Below are positions 53,590 through 62,687 of a DNA stretch of 64,000 nt, piece after piece. This DNA is from GCA-2712985 sp964515905 (GTDB lineage Bacteria > Pseudomonadota > Alphaproteobacteria > UBA7887), in NCBI GenBank assembly GCA_964515905.1, contig CAZEWK010000095.1, positions 74,768 to 138,767 on the forward strand. Reading direction: 5' to 3'. The stretch's first letter is position 1, and the number at the start of each line of letters is the position of its first letter. Both the position numbers and the translations under genes were made by a program. The notes under the pieces are model-generated. The model did no database searches. It had not been told where the DNA came from and worked only from the letters and a program-made list of their open reading frames with translations.

Positions 53590-53955
53590 CTATTCCAGTG
53601 CCGCTTCTCCACCTTGAGGCCCATAAAAGATAACCCATATAACCAGCTCGTCTCTGAACTCTTCAAATCGATGTGGGACTCCTGCAGGTACAAATAGTGC
53701 GTCTCCTGAAGCAAAACGGTGTCGATGTGAGCCATTCACGAACCACCCTTTCCCCCTTGCTACAATGTATACCTCGTCTTGATCATGCGGTGGCTGCAAA
53801 TCTACCTTGTTGGGCGCATAAAGGCGTAGAGACATACTGCCGTGCTTCATAACCTGAACAGACCTCTGCCCATCTGGAACGGGTAGGGTTAGTGCCTCAT
53901 TTAAGTCTGCATGCCAGCCGTCTTCGGAGTTTTTCTTTGGCCATAGTTGGGGCAT
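53590..53955 (-). CDS. Cupin-domain protein
   Basis: This 121-residue single-domain beta-barrel has a cupin motif 1 with PPHDQDEVYIVARGKGWFV and motif 2 with GDALFVPAGVPHRFEEF. Metal ligands are visible as His and Glu in motif 1 (H-x-x-x-E) and His in motif 2. The catalytic role, if any, is not predictable. It is flanked by gaps of about 250 bp on both sides, in which nothing was recognised. Confidence 0.8.
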   Translation of the reverse strand: MPQLWPKKNSEDGWHADLNEALTLPVPDGQRSVQVMKHGSMSLRLYAPNKVDLQPPHDQDEVYIVARGKGWFVNGSHRHRFASGDALFVPAGVPHRFEEFRDELVIWVIFYGPQGGEAALE

Positions 53956-54207
53956 TTCAGTTTCTTTCTTGGTAAGAATTTCAATATGGAAGTGATTGTA
54001 AGTCTAGCAACGATTGGCAATTACGTATGCAACTTATGTTTTATTAAGCAGAGCGTGAACCGGAACCCTTGCTGAGGATCATATTGTTGGTAGATTTTCG
54101 TTTGGTAGGTTTCTAGTTTTAGTGTTATTTCGATAACGGATATACAAAACAATCCTTCTCTTGCAGTCCATATAAGGGCTCTGTTGGCATCTGGAAATGC
54201 TACGAGG

Positions 54208-56187
54208 TCACGATCTGGAAGCAAAAAATTTCTGTATTAGTTTATCCTTTTTAAGTTGTGCGCTAAGATATTCGATACCGTCTACCGATAAATGGTCAGT
54301 GTCTGCCAGCAGCGGTTTTGTAAAACGGTTCTTTATTTTACATGCACCTTGTGAGCAAAAATAACTCAATCGGTCAGCATAGGTTACATCATGTTTTCTT
54401 GCTAAGCTTAGTAGTTTTCGATTGTTCAATTTGGCCTCTGATACAAATATTCTTGGGTCGAAATTGATTGATATCGCGCCGGTGTTTAAAGCAAGGTTTT
54501 TATTTATAAAGGTTTCTGCCATGGACCGGCGTAAAGACATACTAGGGCCGATGATTAAAGTGTTGATTGCATAGCTTTGAATTAACTTAACTGTATTTTC
54601 AACTCCCGAAAAATCCTGCCGTGAAAAACGAGAAGTTAAAATGTAACCGCTGATATTCGTGTCTTTTAAAAGTTCTGTAAGAATCGTTGTTAAACCGATA
54701 AAACAACCCTCCTTTTCTGCAGGAGCGCACCCGGAATTCATCAACATTGTAAAGTGATAATCGGGATAGGCAGTCTTTAGGGCGTAAAAGGCATCGCGCC
54801 CATTACTGTCTCCAATTACAAGGTAGGAGCGGCCCAGACTTGGAGATTTTTTCAGCTCACTCCGCACGCACTCATTAAGTTCATTCAATTGCCCCACTAA
54901 AGTTTTAGCCTTTGGGTCGATAATTTTATCGAAAGAGCAGATGTGATTTTTATTTGCTTCGGGAATATATTTTTGTTCAGAATCCTGAGGAAACATATCC
55001 ATAGCGAATTGTTTCTGGAACACATCTTGTTGATTCGTGAAGTACTGGAATATTTCCTGTTCGGCTCGTTTGTATCGTTGAGGGAGTCCGTCGGTAAATA
55101 TAACAACAAAGGCAGCGGAGAAAAGCACTGATGACACGGCCATAGAAGTCATTCTTTTTTTGGTATTTCCAAAGAACAGTCTGGAACTCTTGCCGGGTAT
55201 TTCTATAAAACTGTTTGATATGGCCGAAAGAAATACAGTTATTACGAACAGTGCAGTTTTTTCGATATAAGTCGGTTCGCGAAAAACATGATAAGAAAAT
55301 AAGGTAATGAGAGGCCAATGAATTAAGTAAATCGAATAAGATATATTCCCAATGTACTGGATTGGCAGCCTATTTAGTATGCCGTCCTTGTTCCCCATAG
55401 TCCAAAGATATAACCCGGTAAGGCTGCATGCGAAAACACTAGCAAGTTGATTGTTTACCTCAAACCAAGAGAAACCCATGATAAATAGGAACATGCCAAT
55501 TAAAAACAAAGCTTCAATAAATTGTCTATGAGGCAGAGTTGGCAAATCCTTTCTATGCATCAAAAGGGCTGTGGAAACTCCTATCCCAAATTCCCAAGCT
55601 CTACAGGGCAGCATATAAAAGTGAAAATTTTTGTAGACAACTAAAGTGTAGCTAATAGCAAAGGAGAATAATGTTAATCCAATTATTATCAGCGTAGTAC
55701 CTTTTATGCCAAAAGTAGTTCGTATGGCTACTAAGAGAATTGGCATAACGAGGTAAAATTGCCACTCCAAGGATAGGGACCAGGTATGAAGCAATGGTTT
55801 AAACTCTGAAGCTATGTCGAAGTAACTTTGTTCCTTCCAGTAAACGATATTTGAGAAAAAAGATAAGCTAGAGATAAAATGAAGCGCTGTTGCTTCCAGG
55901 TGATCCGGAGAAAGAATAAAAAAAGCAAAGAGAAAAGAGATTGAACAAACCACAAACAATGCGGGGAAAAGTCGATGAAACCGTTTCTTTATGAAGACCG
56001 CGTAATCCTGGAAATTGGTGAGTCTATCAAAATAGACGGTGGTAATTATAAAGCCCGACAACACATAAAATATATCGACGCCGAGGAAGCCCGCCCCAAA
56101 AAATGGTATTTTGAAATGAAACAGTACAATCAGCAGTACAGCTACTGCTCTAAGACCTTGGACAGTTGTGTTGTTGTGGGAACGCAT
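54208..56187 (-). CDS. OafA/YrhL-type acyltransferase with C-terminal SGNH domain
   Basis: This 659-residue inner-membrane protein probably O-acetylates a surface polysaccharide or LPS. The N-terminal half is an acyltransferase-3 domain with about ten helices and the signature GLRAVAVLLIVLFHF...GFLGVDIFYVLSGFIIT. The C-terminal third is a periplasmic SGNH domain with block I VIGDSNGRDAFYAL and block V DTDHLSVDG, supplying Ser, Asp and His. It is a single gene in an accessory region; the base composition looks AT-richer than the housekeeping genes, which may suggest transfer. Confidence 0.92.
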   Translation of the reverse strand: MRSHNNTTVQGLRAVAVLLIVLFHFKIPFFGAGFLGVDIFYVLSGFIITTVYFDRLTNFQDYAVFIKKRFHRLFPALFVVCSISFLFAFFILSPDHLEATALHFISSLSFFSNIVYWKEQSYFDIASEFKPLLHTWSLSLEWQFYLVMPILLVAIRTTFGIKGTTLIIIGLTLFSFAISYTLVVYKNFHFYMLPCRAWEFGIGVSTALLMHRKDLPTLPHRQFIEALFLIGMFLFIMGFSWFEVNNQLASVFACSLTGLYLWTMGNKDGILNRLPIQYIGNISYSIYLIHWPLITLFSYHVFREPTYIEKTALFVITVFLSAISNSFIEIPGKSSRLFFGNTKKRMTSMAVSSVLFSAAFVVIFTDGLPQRYKRAEQEIFQYFTNQQDVFQKQFAMDMFPQDSEQKYIPEANKNHICSFDKIIDPKAKTLVGQLNELNECVRSELKKSPSLGRSYLVIGDSNGRDAFYALKTAYPDYHFTMLMNSGCAPAEKEGCFIGLTTILTELLKDTNISGYILTSRFSRQDFSGVENTVKLIQSYAINTLIIGPSMSLRRSMAETFINKNLALNTGAISINFDPRIFVSEAKLNNRKLLSLARKHDVTYADRLSYFCSQGACKIKNRFTKPLLADTDHLSVDGIEYLSAQLKKDKLIQKFFASRS

Positions 56188-56608
56188 AATTGTAATATGG
56201 AATGCTTTAAGTTAAGTAGTCTGAGTTTTGGCAGATCTTTTCCTGAAGGATACTAAAGAACCCAATCAATATTAATTGTTTTGAAAAACCATTGACGTTT
56301 TATCTTATCGATACAAAAAATTGTTTGTTGTCTTTACAGTATTTGTGGAACACGGACTAGAGGAATCTATAGTAAAAATATTTTTCCCTTAGTGCTATTT
56401 ACCGAAATGTGGGTAGCACGTTTTTTTGGGGTACTCATCATCTAGTGTTCTATCGTAGATTTGTTCGATAGCGTATTTAATGGCTGGAAAAGGTGTTTGA
56501 TTAGATTTCCGGTCTGCCTAATTTTTTGATATGAGGTGTGGTTACAGGAAGCCCCGCCATTGTTCATTGTAAGGCCTAATTCAAAACATAAATATGGAGT
56601 ATTATGTT
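56188..56608. other. Gap between acyltransferase and enoyl-CoA hydratase
   Basis: About 420 bp without a supported gene. It contains a strong plus-strand intrinsic terminator (56392-56427) and a -35-like TTGACG (56292-56297), listed separately. The remainder shows only AT-rich promoter-like sequence. Confidence 0.55.
56392..56427 (+). terminator. Orphan intrinsic terminator (possible small-RNA 3' end)
   Basis: GTGCTA (56392-56397) pairs perfectly with TAGCAC (56414-56419). The stem extends inward through G-U pairs and AC/GT to about 11 bp, and it is followed by G then T7 (56421-56427). No plus-strand gene lies upstream, because the preceding acyltransferase is on the minus strand. The T-tract is only on the plus strand. 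A small RNA starting downstream of TTGACG at 56292 would be about 100 nt. Confidence 0.6.
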
Positions 56609-57397
56609 ATGTCAGTAGGGAAAGTCGTTGCTGAAAAAGAGAGAAATTTGGGCCGCATCATCTTCGACAATTTAAAAAGGCACAATGCAATGTCCAAAAT
56701 TATGTGGGATCAATTAACTGAAACGATTGAGCGTTTTAATGCCGATGACGAAATACGTGTGGTTGTACTCGAAGGCGCTGGTACAAAATCATTCGTATCT
56801 GGAGCTGATATCTCTAAATTTGAAAGTGAACGTGCCAATGCCGATTGCATTAAAGAATATGGAATTTCGGTTAACCGCGCCTACAGATCGGTGCAGCTCG
56901 CTCTCAAGCCAACTATCGCTAAGATAGATGGCTATTGTTATGGAGGGGGAGTGGGAATTGCAGTTTGCACGGACTTGCGGATTTGTTCAGAGAACTCAAG
57001 TTTCTGTATACCAGCGGCGAAGTTGGGTATTGGATATGGGCATGAGAATACCAAAGCCTTAATGGACCTGGTTGGACCAGCCTTTACCAAAGAAATTTTC
57101 TATACCGGTCGCCGATTTAGTGCGGAAGAAGCAAAACATATGAGATTGGTGAACTCCATAAAGACGCAAACAGAGCTCGACGATTACATTACGGGCTATG
57201 TCGAGGTGATTGCTAGCAATGCCCCCCTTTCAGTGAAAGCGACTAATCTAACGGTCAATGAACTACTGAAGACTGAGGATGAACGCGACCTGGACTTATG
57301 TCGACAACTTGTTGAGGATTGTGGTGCGAGCCAGGACATAGAGGAAGGTCGTCGGGCTTTTATGGAGAAACGAAAACCGCAGTTTTTCGGTCGTTAG
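56609..57397 (+). CDS. Enoyl-CoA hydratase/isomerase family protein
   Basis: This 262-residue crotonase-fold protein has oxyanion-hole segments FVSGADISKF and IDGYCYGGGVGIAVC. The usual hydratase glutamates are not evident: the region reads AAKLGIGYGHENTKALMDLVG, so this is one of the paralogues for which hydration cannot be assumed. The start at 56609 has GGAG 9 nt upstream; an earlier ATG at 56594 lacks a good site. It is followed after 63 bp by an SDR in the same direction, with which it may form a two-gene unit. Confidence 0.85.
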   Translation: MSVGKVVAEKERNLGRIIFDNLKRHNAMSKIMWDQLTETIERFNADDEIRVVVLEGAGTKSFVSGADISKFESERANADCIKEYGISVNRAYRSVQLALKPTIAKIDGYCYGGGVGIAVCTDLRICSENSSFCIPAAKLGIGYGHENTKALMDLVGPAFTKEIFYTGRRFSAEEAKHMRLVNSIKTQTELDDYITGYVEVIASNAPLSVKATNLTVNELLKTEDERDLDLCRQLVEDCGASQDIEEGRRAFMEKRKPQFFGR

Positions 57398-57460
57398 AAT
57401 GCTGTCCCTTAACTCTTAAGAATAATCTGTAAAACCCAACGACAGACAGGAGCAATTATA

Positions 57461-58246
57461 ATGGCTCGTTTGGCTAAAAAAATTGCATTAATTACCGGTG
57501 GTGCGTCTGGTTTCGGTGCAGCCACCGCTAGGATTTTTGCTCTGGAAGGCGCTCAAGTCGTTCTCACAGATAAGAACGCCGAAGGGGTACATTCCGTCGC
57601 TCGAATAATTGGCAATTCTGCAACCGGCATGGTTCATGATGTATCTATGGAGGAAGACTGGGCCCACGTTGTCAAGGAGACGATCAAGCTGCACGGACGG
57701 CTGGATATCCTCATGAACAATGCAGGTGTAATGGGTACCGGTGCTCCCCAAGACATCGAGCATATGAGCCTGGAAGAATGGAAGTTCGTCCAAAACATTA
57801 ATAGCGATGGCGTATTTTTAGGTTGTAGGGCTGTTATTCAAGCGATGAAGGATAGTGGTGGCGGATCAATCATTAATATTTCTTCGACAGCTGGAATTCG
57901 TGCAGCTCCTGACATCGCGGCATATGGTGCTTCAAAGGGTGCGGTACGCCAATTGACTAAATCAGTTGCAGCCTATTGTGGAAAGAGGAAATACAACATT
58001 CGTTGTAACTCAATACACCCAGGTATGGTTCGTACTCCGCTCGGAGAATCTGTTTTAAAACATTATGGTGATCTTGAAGCGTCTGCAAAAAAAAGAGCAG
58101 AATCCGTTCCGCTTGGCCGGCTAGGTGATGTAGAAGATGTAGCCTATGCAGCACTTTATCTTGCTTCCGATGAAGCACGTTATATCAACAGTAACGAGCT
58201 TTTCGTGGATGGCGGCATGCTTGGTGGGGGTGCCCTTGGTGGTTGA
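57461..58246 (+). CDS. Short-chain dehydrogenase (cyclic-alcohol dehydrogenase-like)
   Basis: This 261-residue NAD(H)-type SDR has the cofactor motif TGGASGFGAATA, NNAGVMGTG, the catalytic Ser in NISSTAGIRA and the Tyr-Lys pair in YGASKGA. C-terminal SNELFVDGGMLGGG is present. An Asp after the second strand (VLTDKNAEG) suggests NAD preference. It resembles cyclopentanol/cyclohexanol and 3-hydroxysteroid-type dehydrogenases. A strong AGGAG precedes the ATG. A Baeyer-Villiger monooxygenase lies 4.4 kb downstream, a chemically consistent partner. Confidence 0.87.
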   Translation: MARLAKKIALITGGASGFGAATARIFALEGAQVVLTDKNAEGVHSVARIIGNSATGMVHDVSMEEDWAHVVKETIKLHGRLDILMNNAGVMGTGAPQDIEHMSLEEWKFVQNINSDGVFLGCRAVIQAMKDSGGGSIINISSTAGIRAAPDIAAYGASKGAVRQLTKSVAAYCGKRKYNIRCNSIHPGMVRTPLGESVLKHYGDLEASAKKRAESVPLGRLGDVEDVAYAALYLASDEARYINSNELFVDGGMLGGGALGG

Positions 58247-58366
58247 CAGATTTAGGATATGGAGTCCGATGTCAGCATAATCTATTGCGTTCAGATATTA
58301 CATATACGTTATGCGTAGGCATCACTTTCAATAGATAGTATGTTAAGCCTCTAATTCATAATCTGT

Positions 58367-59011
58367 CTATTGTTGGCGTTTCCGCCAATGAGCCGGATAA
58401 CTTTTTTCATAGGATGGACGTGCTACTAGAGCTGCTCGCCATGCTTTGGTCCAAGCATATTTATCAGCGTTAATGTTAACTCCCGCCCGGCCAACCAATT
58501 CCACAAATGGTAGCCATGTCAGATCGGCTCGGGTGATTTCGTTTCCCATTAGATAGCGGTGGCCGGAGGAGGCGCCTCGCTGTTCCAGACGGTCCAGTTC
58601 CTCCGAGACACCAGTCAAAGCAGCTGAGACTTTATTTTGGTCTCGTTCTTCTGGGGCAACCATAAAAATACTTTGGGCGACCTTGGTCAATGCGCTTCCG
58701 AAATAGAGCAAGCACTCCATTTCTTCGATCCGCATGCGCCCTCTGTGTCCAGGATCGGCAGGTACTAAAGCAGGCTCCGGATAACGCTCTTCGAGGTACT
58801 CTACTATCGCTTGAGATTCGTACAGTATGAGTGCTCCGTCTTCTAATACGGGTACTCGTCCTCTCGGGTTGCGTGCCAAATGCTCTGGGGACTGCAGCTC
58901 ACCATCTGTCCTGCTAAGCGTGATTAATTCAAAAGCTACACTCTTTTCGGCTAGCACTAACTCCACCCGTCGCACAAAGGGCGACCCTGACATACTATAT
59001 ACTTTCACCAC
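58367..59011 (-). CDS. Glutathione S-transferase family protein
   Basis: This 214-residue cytoplasmic protein has an N-terminal thioredoxin-like domain (VKVYSMSGSPFVRRVELVLAEK) and GRVPVLEDGALILYESQAIVEYLEERYP, with the Pro and Glu-Ser that hold glutathione. The C-terminal helical domain ends in ADLTWLPFVELVGRAGV. Serine at SGSPF is the likely activating residue. The substrate is unknown; GSH-dependent detoxification or ring chemistry is plausible given the isomerase-like gene at 59404. Confidence 0.88.
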   Translation of the reverse strand: MVKVYSMSGSPFVRRVELVLAEKSVAFELITLSRTDGELQSPEHLARNPRGRVPVLEDGALILYESQAIVEYLEERYPEPALVPADPGHRGRMRIEEMECLLYFGSALTKVAQSIFMVAPEERDQNKVSAALTGVSEELDRLEQRGASSGHRYLMGNEITRADLTWLPFVELVGRAGVNINADKYAWTKAWRAALVARPSYEKSYPAHWRKRQQ

Positions 59012-59403
59012 CGACCGCCTTTCCGGTTGAACGAACGCCGCAATATTAGGGAATTTTTTCTTTTGCTTACGCTACGATTACTTTTGAGCTTTTTCACCCG
59101 TAATAATTGAAGGAGTATTCGTCTGTCTAGACGTTAGTGAGTCCATTATCAATGCGTCTACAGTACGTCAGGTCTTTATGCTATGCACTATAAAATGGTT
59201 GTAAGGTATGCCCAAGAGAAAACCTAACATTTTGAATGCATCGAAAGGATGGCATTGTTTTCGCTAGTTTTACGTACATAACTTAACATCTCCTAATCCG
59301 ATTAACATACAATGTTGAGACAGGCATAGTTCAGGCTAATTTTATTCAGCGATTTTATGTTAACTTTTGGGATTATATTCTACGGAAAAAAAGGAAATTA
59401 GTT
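59012..59403. other. 392-bp gap between divergent GST and isomerase genes
   Basis: It must carry promoters for both genes. A small CGTCT/AGACG hairpin is visible near 59120, and no other structure or reading frame could be supported. Confidence 0.5.
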
Positions 59404-60060
59404 ATGCGGACAGCGAACTGGTATTTTGACTTTATTTCTCCCTATGCCTATTTGCAGTTCCACCAACTTTACCGTTTGCCAAAGGATATAGAGTTGCGTT
59501 TTCGACCTGTATTGTTCGCAGGCCTATTGGACCATTGGGGCCAGCTTGGGCCGGCAGAGATTCCAACTAAGAAATTCCATACATTTTTGTTAACGCGCTG
59601 GCGAGCTCACAAGCTCGGTTTGCCATTCCGGGCACCACCCCGACACCCTTTTAATCCGCTTTCATTATTACGTCTTGCGATTGCATTAAATTCAGATCAG
59701 AAAGTGATCGGTGCTATTTTTGATCACGTTTGGGCGAAGGGGAGGGACGGTCAAGACCCAAAAATTCTGCAACGTTTGGCTCAAACTTTGGACGTACCGT
59801 ATCTTGCTACAGCAATCGATGATCCCTCGGTAAAGGACGCACTCCGTATAAATACTGAGGAGGCTATAAAACATGGCATTTACGGTGTACCAAGCTTTTT
59901 AATATCGGATCAAATCTTTTGGGGACACGATATGTTTGACCTGATGCTGGAGTGGTTAAACAAGCCGTCGATTCTAGATGATCCTGAAGTGGATCGTATT
60001 GTGGAATTGCCGTCGGCTGCCGAACGTAAATTAAAAAAATTTACTCGAACCGATTTTTAA
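59404..60060 (+). CDS. 2-hydroxychromene-2-carboxylate isomerase family protein
   Basis: This 218-residue kappa-class GST/DsbA-fold protein opens with WYFDFISPYAYLQFHQL, with Ser12 as the glutathione-activating residue of the HCCA isomerase family. The helical insert and the C-terminal GIYGVPSFLISDQIFWGHDMFDLMLEWL complete the fold. In naphthalene and related pathways this enzyme isomerises the chromene carboxylate, but many homologues sit outside such pathways. It converges with the broken membrane gene, overlapping its 3' end. Confidence 0.88.
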   Translation: MRTANWYFDFISPYAYLQFHQLYRLPKDIELRFRPVLFAGLLDHWGQLGPAEIPTKKFHTFLLTRWRAHKLGLPFRAPPRHPFNPLSLLRLAIALNSDQKVIGAIFDHVWAKGRDGQDPKILQRLAQTLDVPYLATAIDDPSVKDALRINTEEAIKHGIYGVPSFLISDQIFWGHDMFDLMLEWLNKPSILDDPEVDRIVELPSAAERKLKKFTRTDF

Positions 60061-60423
60061 CCCGGACGTATACAAAAATTAGTATGACAGTGGTTATTGA
60101 AACGATTATGGCATCCGACAATATGTTGTGACCAACCTTCTATAATGTGGCTATGCCACAACATGAGGAAAGTGCAAATTTGTACAACCAGGAGAGTGTC
60201 GTAGAGTATTTTTTGCCCGTCTGGTCCCCTTAGCAAAGTTAACAGTATCCCGAGCGATAGCCCAAGCCAAGCCGTTCCAATTGCTCTTGCACCTACCTGA
60301 GGGGCTGGTTCCATCGATATTCCACGTTGCGCAAGAGACCACCCGGCCATAAAGAGAAATTGAACCGCATAAGCCAGTGCTGCTAGTAAGTAAATGCTTA
60401 AAAAATGGCTGCCAAGTTATCAT
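60041..60423 (-). pseudogene. Small membrane-protein gene broken by two frameshifts
   Basis: Three minus-strand frames join into one plausible protein. It starts MITWQPF near 60411-60413 and shifts at a T6 run in the coding strand (about 60392-60397) into LSIYLLAALAYAVQFLFMAGWSLAQRGI. It continues in the same frame through GTAWLGLSLGILLTLLRG and LLVVQICTFLMLWHSHII, then shifts again near 60138 into a frame reading KVGHNILSDAIIVS and then a hydrophobic ITTVILIFVYVRV tail. Each piece encodes hydrophobic helices. It is either a decayed gene or two sequencing or assembly errors. The family was not recognised. Confidence 0.6.
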
Positions 60424-60548
60424 TATATTTTGTAAACATGGCGAACTCCTTATAGAAATAGTCCAATGGTCATATCAACAACGCTAACATTGCATAATTT
60501 TACCTAAGAGAACAAAATACTATATTTGTGCGCACAAAGGAGGGAAAT

Positions 60549-61016
60549 ATGCGATATTTATTTGCGATAGTTGCGGCGATTTATGGTGGCCTTGTTTTAG
60601 CTGCTCCGACTGATGCGGAGACTCTGGATCTTGTTGGCTTCAATTCACAAATTTCGGAAGCTCCGATCAGCGTTGAGTTGCCTAACGGTTTGACCTACTT
60701 AACAGTGGTCAGCAAGCAAGTTCACTTTGGCAGAAGCGCTAATAATCCGTTTGATCGGGCTATATCGAGCTGCATCGCTGGCTGCACAGTCGACCAGTCG
60801 GGTGATGGTAACTGCCTCGGTTCCTGTAGTGGATATGATGTAGATGGGGATGTGTTTAGTTTTACCTGGGATGGCATGACAGGTGGCACCTGGACCTTGG
60901 TTGACGGATCAGGGAAATACGAAGGTGCGACCGGCGGCGGCGATTGGACGGGTGTTGCAACTTCAGATGCAAGCACGTCGTTGCCTGAGTGGACAGGAAC
61001 TATCACCTTGAAGTAG
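60549..61016 (+). CDS. Secreted small beta-rich protein with four cysteines
   Basis: The ATG at 60549, just after AAGGAGGG, gives 155 residues with a signal peptide (RYLFAIVAAIYGGLVLAAPTDA). The mature part holds four cysteines close together (SSCIAGC, NCLGSC), likely two disulfides. It has a C-terminal GTWTLVDGSGKYEGATGGGDWTG segment of the type seen in small allene-oxide-cyclase-like/DUF-barrel exported proteins. The function is unknown. A long inverted repeat follows its stop. Confidence 0.75.
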   Translation: MRYLFAIVAAIYGGLVLAAPTDAETLDLVGFNSQISEAPISVELPNGLTYLTVVSKQVHFGRSANNPFDRAISSCIAGCTVDQSGDGNCLGSCSGYDVDGDVFSFTWDGMTGGTWTLVDGSGKYEGATGGGDWTGVATSDASTSLPEWTGTITLK

Positions 61017-61504
61017 TTGCGTCCAGGGAATAGTAACCCCACATTAACTTCTGCCTATGTAGAGGGACTGATTATGAATTACTTCGCATAGGTAGAAGTG
61101 TGGGAAAGAATATGAAGATGATCGGGTAACGAATTAAAGAAGTCACACCATCGTATATCCGTGTTGGATTAGTTGGTTCAGTGTCCACGATCTGAATGGG
61201 ACTCTTAATTTAGAGACGTTCGTTTTATACCTGCAGAGCGTGAGGAAATGAAATATCATCACTCCCACTCAATTACATCCAACTAATTTCTCAAATTGTA
61301 TTAACCGGTTAATTTTGCTATATCCCAATTTTGCACCCGATGGGGGAAATTCTTACACTATAACTCCACTAACTCACTGATATTAAATAATGATAGCGTG
61401 GAAGACAACTCGCTACATATGACCCAACTGTTCTATGTTGTCCCACCCCACAGCGAAAACGAAAAGTGTGTCGGTTTTGCGGTCAATTGTGAAAAGGATA
61501 CAAG
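61017..61504. other. 488-bp gap after the secreted protein gene
   Basis: It begins with the long imperfect inverted repeat at 61038-61104. The rest (61105-61504) is AT-rich and shows no supported gene, tRNA or terminator. Confidence 0.5.
61038..61104 (+). repeat. Long inverted repeat (17-18 bp stem) downstream of the secreted protein gene
   Basis: CCCACA, CTTCT and CCTATG (within 61038-61059) pair in order with CATAGG, AGAAG and TGTGGG (61087-61104), with one G-T pair and a 4-nt bulge on the left. The loop is 27 nt. No T-tract follows. It may stabilise the upstream mRNA 3' end or be a small dispersed repeat; only one copy was noticed here. Confidence 0.55.
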
Positions 61505-61894
61505 ATGGAAGTCAATATTCCAGAGATCGTTGCCGAGGTGACTGAGGCTTTTATGAAATATGAAAAGGCTATACGGGCAAACGATGTGGAAACAATCAAT
61601 GAGTTGTTTTGGGAAGACGAAAAGACTTTGCGATATGGTCCGAATGGGACCTTGGTCGGTCACGTGGCGTTGTCAGCGTTTCGCCGTAGCCAAGATATTG
61701 CGCCTTGGGAACGAACCCTTAAAGGTACCTATATTGTAACCTTCGGTCGTGATTTTGCGGTCGCTAACACCGAATCAACTGAGTTTGAATCTGACGGAAT
61801 CAAAGCTGACGGGATCAATCGTCAGAGCCAGACATGGGTACGAATGCCGGAAGGCTGGCGCATAGTTTCTGCACACGTTTCAGATCAGCCCTGA
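61505..61894 (+). CDS. AtzH/HpxZ-like NTF2-fold protein (DUF3225)
   Basis: This 129-residue cone-shaped NTF2-like protein has a pattern matching AtzH/HpxZ: VTEAFMKYEKAIRANDVETINELFWEDEKTLRYGPNGTLVGH, then ISRF-type FRRSQDIAPWERTL, and a closing SQTWVRMPEGWRIVSAHVS. In ring-cleaving amide pathways AtzH-type proteins bridge or assist amidases, and HpxZ is tied to oxalurate use. No amidase or other hpx gene lies nearby, so it is an orphan here. Confidence 0.85.
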   Translation: MEVNIPEIVAEVTEAFMKYEKAIRANDVETINELFWEDEKTLRYGPNGTLVGHVALSAFRRSQDIAPWERTLKGTYIVTFGRDFAVANTESTEFESDGIKADGINRQSQTWVRMPEGWRIVSAHVSDQP

Positions 61895-62117
61895 TTAATT
61901 AAATCGTTCTTGCTATACGGTCACAATAAAATTGCACTCCGTAAAACAGTGATAAAAAAACACTCTGGGAAGTTTCGGAAATTGAAAGCGGTGATTATAT
62001 AGTCTGGATTCTGCTTGTCTTTTCGTTTCAATGCATCAAAACTGAAATGGGACTCCCCAATATCATCCTTTTGTGAGGTCCACCGCCTCCCTTACGCTCA
62101 ACCTTATAGACTTCGTG

Positions 62118-62522
62118 CTACTGAGTATCCTGGACAGTCATGTTTTTTGGAGCTTGCACCCAATTTTGCGCGCTTCTCATCCATATCATGCGTGAAGGTT
62201 TTAGCCAGCTGGTATCGTCTAGTGTCCCCGGCTTAAGTATGATATTTTCATCGTTATACGGTGAAACTGCATATATCCTATTGCCACATCCAGGACAAAA
62301 ATAGGTTGTTATTTTTGACCCTGAATCAGCCGTCCTTACGAAGTTTGTCAACTCTCCATCTATCTCAAAACTTTCCTTTTCAACAACCATGGATAGGCCA
62401 AAAGCGCTGCCCGATTGCTGCTGACATGCTGTACAATTGCAAGCATATAAGTCTATAGGGTTATTTTTTAAAACATACCGAATTTTTCCGCATTGGCACC
62501 CACCTGTGTAAGGAGCTCCCAT
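62118..62522 (-). CDS. GFA family (glutathione-dependent formaldehyde-activating-like) protein
   Basis: This 134-residue zinc protein carries the cysteine set of the GFA/CENP-V fold: GGCQCGKIRY, CNCTACQQQSGSAFG and TTYFCPGCGNRIYA, which bind two zinc ions. GFA was named for speeding up S-hydroxymethylglutathione formation, but most homologues have no proven role. It is divergent from the monooxygenase at 62688 across about 165 bp. Confidence 0.9.
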   Translation of the reverse strand: MGAPYTGGCQCGKIRYVLKNNPIDLYACNCTACQQQSGSAFGLSMVVEKESFEIDGELTNFVRTADSGSKITTYFCPGCGNRIYAVSPYNDENIILKPGTLDDTSWLKPSRMIWMRSAQNWVQAPKNMTVQDTQ

Positions 62523-62687
62523 GATACAATCCTTTAAAGTTTACAATTGTCCCAAAACGAAAATTAGTTACGCTATTTAGTGACGCAATCAATTGCCAAA
62601 ATGATAGATGAACTAAGGAAAAACACTTGGAAATTTTGCTTCGGCAATTAAGAATACGGACCTACCTATAACATAGAGAGCAAGAGT

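Noticed and set aside
54021..54224. 67-residue minus-strand frame after the acyltransferase
   Set aside because: It overlaps the acyltransferase C-terminus in another frame; composition is not protein-like and no ribosome site was seen.
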